Source: Pseudomonadota bacterium (GTDB taxonomy: Bacteria > Pseudomonadota > Alphaproteobacteria > Parvibaculales > Parvibaculaceae). Taken from it: 6,218 nucleotides of DNA. The stretch is from the NCBI GenBank assembly GCA_021780275.1, contig JAJXZC010000368.1, forward strand, positions 1-6,218. Direction: 5' to 3'. Positions 1-4,454 of the stretch are shown here, one piece after another. Position 1 is the stretch's first letter; every line of letters begins with the position of its first letter. A program made the position numbers and the translations under genes. The notes under the pieces are model-generated. The model saw nothing but the letters and a program-made list of their open reading frames with translations. It did not search any database and was not told the DNA's origin.

Positions 1-1
1 G

Positions 2-769
2 AAGAAAGTGCTTTTCACCATGTATTTCTACAACCTCTCGCGGCGGAAGCCCGAGGGTGTGAAGCAATTCCTCCTGAAGCAGGTCCGCGAACAGCTTGGG
101 GCCGACTACGACGTCGCCAGGCATTTCACGCCGAAATATAATCCGTGGGACCAGCGTCTTTGCGCAGTGCCGAATGGCGATCTCTTCGAGGCGATCAAGT
201 CGAAGCGCGCTTCCGTCGTGACGGACCGCATCGCGACCTTCACGGAAAAGGGCATAAAGCTCGAATCCGGCGCGGAGCTTGAAGCCGATATCATCGTGAC
301 CGCGACGGGCCTCAACCTTCAGGTGCTGAGCGATCTGCAGATTTCCGTCGACGGCGCGCCCGTCGATCTGTCGAAGACGCTCAACTACAAGGGCATGATG
401 TATAGCGACGTGCCGAACCTCGCGTCGGCCTTCGGCTATACCAACGCTTCCTGGACGCTGAAATGCGACCTCACCTGCGAATATGTGTGCAGGCTTCTCA
501 ACCACATGGACCGCGCGGGGCTTCGTCAGTGTACGCCGCGCCGCAACGACCCGACGATGGGTGAGGAGCCCTGGCTCGACTTCTCCTCGGGCTATGTGCA
601 GCGCTCGATCGACAAGTTCCCCAAGCAGGGATCGAAGGCGCCCTGGAAGCTCTATCAGAACTATGCGCTGGACATCGTGAGCCTGAAATTCGGGCGCCTG
701 GAGGACGGGGCGATGGAGTTTTCGAACCCGCGTCCGGCTTCGGCGGAGCAGAAGCGGCTCGCTAGCTAG
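2..769 (+). CDS. EthA-type flavin-containing (Baeyer-Villiger) monooxygenase, C-terminal part
   Basis: The 5' end lies outside the window; the open frame runs in from base 2 and ends at TAG 767-769, leaving about 255 residues. Proteins of this class use FAD and NADPH to put one oxygen atom from O2 into ketones or onto S/N atoms in the cytoplasm. What is visible: the WDQRLC motif (146-163), the ATG motif after a hydrophobic strand (302-310) that marks the C-terminal part of the flavin monooxygenase fold, and GYTNASW (434-454). From memory, the PWDQRLC, ATGLNLQ and YTNASWTLK blocks resemble mycobacterial EthA, which activates ethionamide and is about 490 residues long, so roughly half is missing to the left. 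The FAD and NADPH Rossmann motifs are therefore not seen. The true substrate cannot be read from sequence. The gene probably ends at the hairpin at 801-853. Confidence is high for the family and moderate for the EthA subgroup. Confidence 0.9.
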   Translation, partial: KKVLFTMYFYNLSRRKPEGVKQFLLKQVREQLGADYDVARHFTPKYNPWDQRLCAVPNGDLFEAIKSKRASVVTDRIATFTEKGIKLESGAELEADIIVTATGLNLQVLSDLQISVDGAPVDLSKTLNYKGMMYSDVPNLASAFGYTNASWTLKCDLTCEYVCRLLNHMDRAGLRQCTPRRNDPTMGEEPWLDFSSGYVQRSIDKFPKQGSKAPWKLYQNYALDIVSLKFGRLEDGAMEFSNPRPASAEQKRLAS

Positions 770-800
770 GTCCGGAGCGAAGCGAAAAACGGCGGAAAAC

Positions 801-853
801 AGGGGAAAAGTCCGGATCGGCGGCGCGACTTGCGTCGCCCGGACTTTTCCCCT
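801..853. terminator. Long perfect inverted repeat, probable terminator of the monooxygenase gene
   Basis: Bases 801-815 (aggggaaaagtccgg) pair perfectly with 839-853 over 15 bp. Inside, 825-829 pairs with 834-838 around a TTGC loop, leaving a 9-nt bulge on the left side. The hairpin begins 31 bp after the monooxygenase stop. Read on either strand it has an A run in one arm and a T run in the other, but the T run lies inside the stem and no U tract follows it, so it is not a textbook intrinsic terminator. It could instead be a transcript-stabilising hairpin, a bidirectional barrier or a dispersed palindromic element. Confidence 0.55.
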
Positions 854-869
854 TGCTATTTCCCCGACG

Positions 870-887
870 CGCCCCACTTATGGGGTG
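870..887 (+). other. Small GC-rich hairpin upstream of csp
   Basis: CCCCA (872-876) pairs with TGGGG (881-885) around a CTTA loop; a G-U and a C-G pair extend the stem to 7 bp. It is followed by a loose T-rich run (888-899). It may be a weak second terminator for the upstream gene or part of a csp leader. Position and sequence do not decide between these. Confidence 0.35.
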
Positions 888-918
888 TCATTTCGTTTTG
901 GTTCGGCATGCTCTCTAA

Positions 919-934
919 CGCTCAAGATCGAGCG
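919..934 (+). other. Small hairpin in the putative csp leader
   Basis: CGCTC (919-923) pairs with GAGCG (930-934) around a 6-nt loop. It lies 85 bp before the csp start. If the csp transcript begins upstream, it would be part of the 5' leader. A 5-bp repeat of this kind can arise by chance in GC-rich DNA. Confidence 0.25.
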
Positions 935-1007
935 CCGGGCTATCCCTACTCTCAGTGAAGATTGACACGCTTGCGCGATATTGCACGGGCGACACCTTTA
1001 TTTATTC

Positions 1008-1013
1008 AAGGAG
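1008..1013 (+). promoter_or_regulatory. Strong ribosome-binding site of csp
   Basis: A perfect AAGGAG lies 5 nt before ATG 1019 and follows an AT-rich, probably unstructured stretch. It fixes the csp start at 1019 and excludes the in-frame TTG at 962. The strength of the site fits a highly expressed protein. Confidence 0.85.
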
Positions 1014-1018
1014 ACACC

Positions 1019-1225
1019 ATGTCCAACAAGGGCGCGGTAAAGTGGTTCAACAGCCAGAAGGGCTTCGGCTTCATTCAGCCGGACAACGGCGGCAACGACG
1101 TTTTCGTTCACATCTCGGCCGTTGAACGCGCCGGTCTGTCGAACCTCAACGAAGGTCAGAAGCTCTCCTACGAGCTCGTGACGGAAAAGGGCAAGACCTC
1201 GGCCGCGAACCTCCAGCTCCTTTGA
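1019..1225 (+). CDS. cspA: Cold-shock protein, CspA family (68 aa)
   Basis: This is a single cold-shock domain of the usual family length, a five-stranded OB fold that binds single-stranded RNA and DNA in the cytoplasm and melts mRNA structure. The RNA-binding motifs are both intact: RNP1 KGFGFI at residues 14-19 and RNP2 VFVHI at 28-32, with aromatic residues W9, F10, F16, F18, F29 and H31 placed to stack on bases. The start is set by the AAGGAG ribosome-binding site. The gene stands alone, with its own terminator at 1287-1322, so it is probably monocistronic. Alphaproteobacteria usually carry several csp paralogues and the sequence alone does not show whether this copy is cold-induced, stationary-phase or constitutive; the symbol is therefore a family-level name. 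Confidence 0.95.
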   Translation: MSNKGAVKWFNSQKGFGFIQPDNGGNDVFVHISAVERAGLSNLNEGQKLSYELVTEKGKTSAANLQLL

Positions 1226-1236
1226 GCTGAAGCGCG

Positions 1237-1275
1237 GGCGAGTGGCGAGCGCGAACGTCGCGCCTGCCCACTGCC
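1237..1275 (+). other. Imperfect long hairpin in the csp 3' UTR
   Basis: GCGCGA (1249-1254) pairs with TCGCGC (1258-1263) around a 3-nt loop. The flanks 1237-1248 and 1264-1275 continue the stem with small bulges (AGTGG against CCACT, GGC against GCC). It starts 11 bp after the csp stop and comes before the terminator. A role in protecting the mRNA 3' end is possible; it lacks a U tract of its own. Confidence 0.45.
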
Positions 1276-1286
1276 TCGACAAGACG

Positions 1287-1322
1287 AACCCGGCCGGAGC
1301 AATCCGCGCCGGGTTTTCTTTT
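1287..1322 (+). terminator. Intrinsic terminator of csp
   Basis: AACCCGGC (1287-1294) pairs with GCCGGGTT (1308-1315), and CGGA (1295-1298) pairs with TCCG (1303-1306) around a GCAA tetraloop. Only C1307 is bulged. A T-rich tail (TTTTCTTTT, 1314-1322) follows directly. This is a classic rho-independent terminator, 61 bp after the csp stop, and should separate csp from tetR. Confidence 0.88.
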
Positions 1323-1324
1323 GT

Positions 1325-1334
1325 CCGTATACGG
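1325..1334. promoter_or_regulatory. Perfect 10-bp palindrome upstream of tetR
   Basis: CCGTATACGG is a perfect palindrome 81 bp before the tetR start and just past the csp terminator tail. It could be a half-site or full site for a dimeric regulator, but it is short and only one copy is seen, so chance is a real possibility. Confidence 0.25.
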
Positions 1335-1380
1335 CACTAATCGTGCGGCAAAAAGTCCGGCGGTCCGGTCGGCCGCCGAA

Positions 1381-1410
1381 TTGAATGTGACAACAAATCC
1401 TGTCAATATT
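1381..1410 (+). promoter_or_regulatory. Candidate tetR promoter
   Basis: TTGAAT (1381-1386) and AATATT (1405-1410) are separated by 18 bp, and each matches the sigma-70 consensus hexamer at four of six positions. A start about 6-7 nt past the -10 box would fall on or next to the ATG at 1416, giving a leaderless mRNA. This agrees with the lack of a Shine-Dalgarno sequence before that ATG. The assignment is inference from weak matches. Confidence 0.4.
1388..1405. promoter_or_regulatory. Candidate TetR operator inside the tetR promoter
   Basis: TGACA (1388-1392) and TGTCA (1401-1405) form an 18-bp inverted repeat with an 8-bp spacer. It lies between the candidate -35 and -10 boxes. TetR-family dimers usually bind palindromes of this size overlapping their own promoter, so negative autoregulation is the natural reading. 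No second copy was seen elsewhere in the window. Confidence 0.45.
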
Positions 1411-1415
1411 CAGCC

Positions 1416-2048
1416 ATGTTGGATGAACCCGAAAGCAAGCCCAGCCGGCGCTATCGCGGCGAAAGCCAGGCGGAACGCCAGTCCGGCCGCCGGGAACGCC
1501 TCGTCGGGGCGGGACTAAAGGTTTTTGCCGGCACCGGCTATCGCGCGGCGACCGTCCGGCAGATCTGCGTCGAGGCGGGGCTGACGGAGCGCTATTTCTA
1601 CGAATCCTTCGCGAGCAAGGATGATCTCTTCATTGCCGTCTATGCCCATTGCGTCGAGCGCGTGGGCGCGGCGCTGCTTGTGGCGCTGGAGGCTGCCGAC
1701 GACACGCCGGAAGCAAAAGCCAGGGCCGTACTCGGCGCCTATTTCGGCGAGATCGAGCGCGACCCGCTTTTCGCGCGCGTGTTGCTCATCGAGGTGCTGA
1801 GCCTCGGGCCGAATCTCGATTACGTCTATCGCGACGCCATGGACCTCTTCTCGGTGCATCTGCAGACCGACACGCCTGAACTCTTTCCGCGCGTGAGTGC
1901 GGACAAGGGCCGCACCGAAATCCTCGCGGCGGGCCTGGTCGGCGCCATCGTCCATGTGGCGATGCGCTGGGTTCTGTCGAACTTCCGCCGCCCGCGCGAG
2001 GAAATCATCCTCGGCCTTCTCGATCTGCTGCTGGCCGCGAGCCGCTGA
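1416..2048 (+). CDS. TetR/AcrR-family transcriptional regulator (210 aa)
   Basis: This is a one-component repressor-type regulator of usual family length. The N-terminal DNA-binding domain covers about residues 25-76: helix 1 with VFAGTGYRAATV (36-47), then the helix-turn-helix IcveAGLterYFYESFaSKDDLF (50-72), whose G-L-x-x-x-x-F-Y-x-x-F-x-x-K pattern is diagnostic. Residues 85-210 form the all-helical ligand-binding and dimerisation part; the ligand cannot be predicted. An extra ~24 residues at the N-terminus are Arg/Glu/Ser rich and may be disordered or partly an annotation artefact. The ATG at 1416 has no clear ribosome-binding site, which fits a leaderless mRNA. The gene is isolated: csp upstream is closed by a terminator, and the convergent glycosyltransferase-like gene ends 3 bp beyond its stop. 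Its targets are unknown; autoregulation is suggested by the palindrome at 1388-1405. Confidence 0.92.
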   Translation: MLDEPESKPSRRYRGESQAERQSGRRERLVGAGLKVFAGTGYRAATVRQICVEAGLTERYFYESFASKDDLFIAVYAHCVERVGAALLVALEAADDTPEAKARAVLGAYFGEIERDPLFARVLLIEVLSLGPNLDYVYRDAMDLFSVHLQTDTPELFPRVSADKGRTEILAAGLVGAIVHVAMRWVLSNFRRPREEIILGLLDLLLAASR

Positions 2049-2051
2049 GCC

Positions 2052-2828
2052 TTATTTCGGCAGGCGGCCGGAGAGGAACGAGCCCGAATAGCTGTAAACG
2101 CCGAAATGCGTCATCCGGCTCGTCACGTCGCACCAGATCTCCCCGCCGCAGCCCTTGGTCCAGAGATAGCAGAAGCCGTAATCCTCGCTGAGGTAACGCT
2201 TCGTCTCCGGATGGATGATGACGTCGAAGAAGGACCAGAAATTCCCCTTGGAGAACTTGTTTTCGTATCCGGTGATGTCGTTGGTGTACTGCTTGTCCGG
2301 AAAGCGCTGCCGCATGATGTCGAAGACCTCGCGCTGAATCAGCATGAAGCCGGTCGCAATCTTGCTGACGCGCATGAAGCCGTTGACGACCGGGTGTCCC
2401 TTGTCTGGGCCGGGGTTCGGCATGTCCTCGTCGAAGACATTGATCGCCATTTCGACCGACATGTCCCGCACCAGATTCGGATCGTCGGTGGTCTTGGCGG
2501 CCTTGAGAGCCTTTTCCCAATTGATGCCCTTCTTGGGATAGGCCGCGCCGACGACCGGCTTGTTCATGCCCAGCAGGCGGAAAACGGTATCTGGATGGAA
2601 GCCGATATCAGCGTCGATGAAGAGGAGGTGCGAGTGATCCTCGCGGCCGAGAAACTCCGCCACGACGGAATTGCGCCCGCGGCTGATGAGCGACTCCTTG
2701 TCCAGCGTCATGACGGAAAGCTCGATGCCCCGCGTCTGACAGGCGGCCTGCAGGTTTCGCATCGAATGAAACCATGCGGTCGTGACCTGGCCGCCATAGG
2801 CCGGAGTGCCGATCAGTATGCGCGTCAT
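2052..2828 (-). CDS. Small GT-A-fold glycosyltransferase-like protein (258 aa)
   Basis: This is probably a nucleotide-sugar-dependent transferase acting on the cytoplasmic side. It starts with a Rossmann-like strand (RILIGTPAYGG, residues 3-13), followed by SRGRNSVVAEFL (49-60). The metal-binding DxD-type motif sits in FIDADIGF (70-77; D72, D74). Next comes ATGFMLIQREVF, then SED (214-216), whose E-D pair sits where GT2 enzymes carry the catalytic base. Last come the C-terminal W-x-D (232-234) and THFG (240-243), where H241 could bind metal. It is a single compact domain with no membrane segment. From memory, the pattern TGFMLI..RE...ED..FC....GG resembles small glycosyltransferase-like proteins of phages and marine bacteria, and the DAD region resembles the Anp1-type group. 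The start is the ATG at 2828, with GAGGGGGG 7 nt upstream; an in-frame extension to 2930 is not supported. Sugar and acceptor are unknown. Confidence 0.8.
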   Translation of the reverse strand: MTRILIGTPAYGGQVTTAWFHSMRNLQAACQTRGIELSVMTLDKESLISRGRNSVVAEFLGREDHSHLLFIDADIGFHPDTVFRLLGMNKPVVGAAYPKKGINWEKALKAAKTTDDPNLVRDMSVEMAINVFDEDMPNPGPDKGHPVVNGFMRVSKIATGFMLIQREVFDIMRQRFPDKQYTNDITGYENKFSKGNFWSFFDVIIHPETKRYLSEDYGFCYLWTKGCGGEIWCDVTSRMTHFGVYSYSGSFLSGRLPK

Positions 2829-2835
2829 CAAATTT

Positions 2836-2843
2836 CCCCCCTC
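2836..2843 (-). promoter_or_regulatory. Ribosome-binding site of the small glycosyltransferase gene
   Basis: Read on the minus strand, GAGGGGGG lies 7 nt before the ATG at 2828. It decides the start in favour of 2828 over the longer open frame that continues to 2930. Confidence 0.75.
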
Positions 2844-2854
2844 GGTCTCGTTTT

Positions 2855-2867
2855 GATCGGTCCGATC
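2855..2867. promoter_or_regulatory. Perfect 13-bp palindrome in the glycosyltransferase leader
   Basis: GATCGG and CCGATC flank a single central T. The site is 26 bp upstream of the glycosyltransferase start and just upstream of its ribosome-binding site. It may be an operator, or a transcript hairpin with too small a loop to be stable; an operator is the better reading. No second copy was seen in the window. Confidence 0.35.
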
Positions 2868-2958
2868 GCCGCGCCACGGCGGAAACAGCGACGTCCTCCG
2901 GTCGCATGCATAGCCTGCGGCTGACAGCATGTCGTAACGGGAGGAAAAGCCCGGCTAC

Positions 2959-2988
2959 AATCTACACAGACTATGCGCCGCCGACCAA
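2959..2988 (-). promoter_or_regulatory. Candidate promoter of the small glycosyltransferase gene
   Basis: On the minus strand, TTGGTC (2988-2983) and TAGATT (2964-2959) are spaced by 18 bp, with four of six consensus matches each. They lie in the 180-bp gap after the FrhB-family gene. No clear terminator was found between the two genes, so read-through from the operon is equally possible. Confidence 0.3.
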
Positions 2989-3008
2989 GAGGCTCGTCCG
3001 GCACGGCC

Positions 3009-4454
3009 TTAGTGGAATGACAGGAATTCATCCAGTTTGAGACGGCGCCTGAGACCCGCCCATTTCTTGCGCCAGTAGTCGGGATTCATCTGACGCAGAA
3101 CGACAAGATAGGTCCGGACGAGCGGCCGCATCTTCCTGATGAAGATGCTCAGGTCATTGCCGCGCCGCGCTTCTGCGAAGGCCGTGTGGCTTTGATCTCG
3201 CAACTTCTCGCGCAAACGGAATATCAGGCGATGGCGGAGGTCGAGGTGATTTGCCGCTGCAGCCACGCGCTTTCGCGGACGCCAATGCCTCTCCCGGTCG
3301 CGCAGATAAAGGCGGTATGCCAAGCCGTCGCGACGGTGGCGGAATCCGGCCTCCTGCGAGCGAGCGATGTCTTCGGCTCCCAGATCTTCGATATGGATGG
3401 GGCCGCGCGCTCGTCCCTCGGCGACGATCTGCGCGAGCTGAGGATGGCGGGTGATGACGATGTTTGTTCCGGCCGGATCGCTGTCGAAGCGCGGTAGCCA
3501 GGCATCGCCCAAGGTTATGTCGGCGGTTTCGCCGAGAACATCATCGCAATAGTCGCATGCCTTCAGCTTGAAAAAGCCGAGCCCCCAATCCGTTCCGTAG
3601 ACATTCGCGTTAGCGATCATGGATTGGCGATCTTTGCTTCTCGCAAGAATAAAATATTGCTTGGCCGAGATTGCTTGCGGTGCCTTGTATCGAAAATCTA
3701 CATAGGTGAGGTCGCGCGGATGTATGCCTGCGGTCCAGCCGTAATATTCGGCATAGCCGGTGCTCTTGAGATGGCCACAGACAATGGCGATCTGAAAATG
3801 CAATCTTTCGCCGATGACGGCGTCGTTCTCCCGAAGCAGGCGCGCGGCACGCGCGAAGCAGGGCAGGGAGATCAATGCGAAGCGCATGGGCGTCTCGCGT
3901 ATGTATTGCATCACGGTGGAGATTTCGAAGGGGTAATAGCGCGTCTTGGCGCCCTCGCGCAGTTCTTCGATTGTGCGGGATATGGCGTATTGGAACAGGG
4001 GGGCGCCTGCTGATTGCGCTCCCGGACGAATGTGGATTACGGCGTCGACAAGTCCTCGCGAGAGGAGTTCGCTGGCAATCCAGTTCGTCATGCCGCCGGA
4101 TGTGCCGTTTTGCCGAAAATCTCCTTCGTTCACATATCCGGCGTGAAGTGTTTCCCATCGGCCTATGAGGCCGTTCTGATGGGGTGCGTGAGCGAAGGCG
4201 TCAGCGGCAATCTCGTCCTCGTTCCGCGACTTGTCCGAAACCGGGCAGACGGCTCGACCGTCAGCAGGTGCGCCATTTGAGAGTGGCACATTCTCGATTT
4301 GATGAGGAACGAAGCGTCCGCAATCATCGAGGCGCATTTCCAGAAGTTCGGGCGCCATGGCGGCGCACGCACCGCAGCCCACGCAGTACCCCCCGGCCAC
4401 GACCGTTCCGAAAAGATCGGCAATCGGCGATGTGTCGGTAGTTGGTGCGCTCAT
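3009..4454 (-). CDS. FrhB/FdhB-family iron-sulfur flavoprotein of a polysaccharide locus (481 aa)
   Basis: The protein belongs to the coenzyme F420 hydrogenase/dehydrogenase beta-subunit family, whose members carry Fe-S and flavin and move electrons. Visible landmarks: N-terminal CVGCGAC (C24, C27, C30), a distant C70-P71, GTSGG (117-121, a conserved family block near the flavin), SLPCF with C199 (family GxPC block), VCGHLKS with C226, and C300-x2-C303 followed by ADITLGDAW (311-319). The position that is usually the fourth ferredoxin-type Cys is A34-P35 here, so C70 probably replaces it. Residues ~371-481 are very basic and helical and could lie on the membrane or on partner proteins. The start at 4454 overlaps the flippase stop as ATGA, so translation is coupled. 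Family members in glycan loci are thought to modify sugars or carriers by redox chemistry, but the reaction is not established; F420 use is not implied. Confidence 0.85.
   Translation of the reverse strand: MSAPTTDTSPIADLFGTVVAGGYCVGCGACAAMAPELLEMRLDDCGRFVPHQIENVPLSNGAPADGRAVCPVSDKSRNEDEIAADAFAHAPHQNGLIGRWETLHAGYVNEGDFRQNGTSGGMTNWIASELLSRGLVDAVIHIRPGAQSAGAPLFQYAISRTIEELREGAKTRYYPFEISTVMQYIRETPMRFALISLPCFARAARLLRENDAVIGERLHFQIAIVCGHLKSTGYAEYYGWTAGIHPRDLTYVDFRYKAPQAISAKQYFILARSKDRQSMIANANVYGTDWGLGFFKLKACDYCDDVLGETADITLGDAWLPRFDSDPAGTNIVITRHPQLAQIVAEGRARGPIHIEDLGAEDIARSQEAGFRHRRDGLAYRLYLRDRERHWRPRKRVAAAANHLDLRHRLIFRLREKLRDQSHTAFAEARRGNDLSIFIRKMRPLVRTYLVVLRQMNPDYWRKKWAGLRRRLKLDEFLSFH

Larger units (their letters stand above)
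770..1018. other. Intergenic region between the monooxygenase and csp genes
   Basis: This 249-bp stretch has no convincing gene. It holds three hairpins (801-853, 870-887 and 919-934), a perfect TTGACA at 962-967 and an AT-rich tract (997-1006) just before the csp ribosome-binding site. The TTGACA has no acceptable -10 hexamer 16-18 bp downstream (985-990 reads acgggc), so the csp promoter is not placed. A long structured leader would fit cold-shock mRNAs, many of which have such leaders, but that is inference. Confidence 0.6.

Noticed and set aside
962..967. Perfect TTGACA as the csp -35 box
   Set aside because: No reasonable -10 hexamer at 16-18 bp spacing; noted only in the intergenic description.
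962..1018. 19-residue N-terminal extension of the cold-shock protein from TTG 962
   Set aside because: The family begins at the ATG at 1019, which has a perfect AAGGAG 5 nt upstream.
1358..1378. CGGCGG/CCGCCG inverted repeat between csp and tetR
   Set aside because: Six-bp GC-only arms with a 9-nt loop are expected by chance in this base composition, and no T run follows.
2..2048. EthA/EthR-like pair formed by the monooxygenase and the TetR regulator
   Set aside because: In mycobacteria the regulator is divergent and adjacent to ethA; here both genes face the same way, a csp gene with a terminator lies between, and the regulator does not resemble EthR beyond the general fold.
2106..2924. 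Long plus-strand open frame of 272 codons opposite the small glycosyltransferase gene
   Set aside because: It is the antisense shadow of a gene with clear family motifs; its own translation has no recognisable domain.
2829..2930. 34-residue N-terminal extension of the small glycosyltransferase
   Set aside because: The ATG at 2828 has a strong ribosome-binding site 7 nt upstream and begins directly at the first beta-strand; the extension is polar and carries the palindrome.
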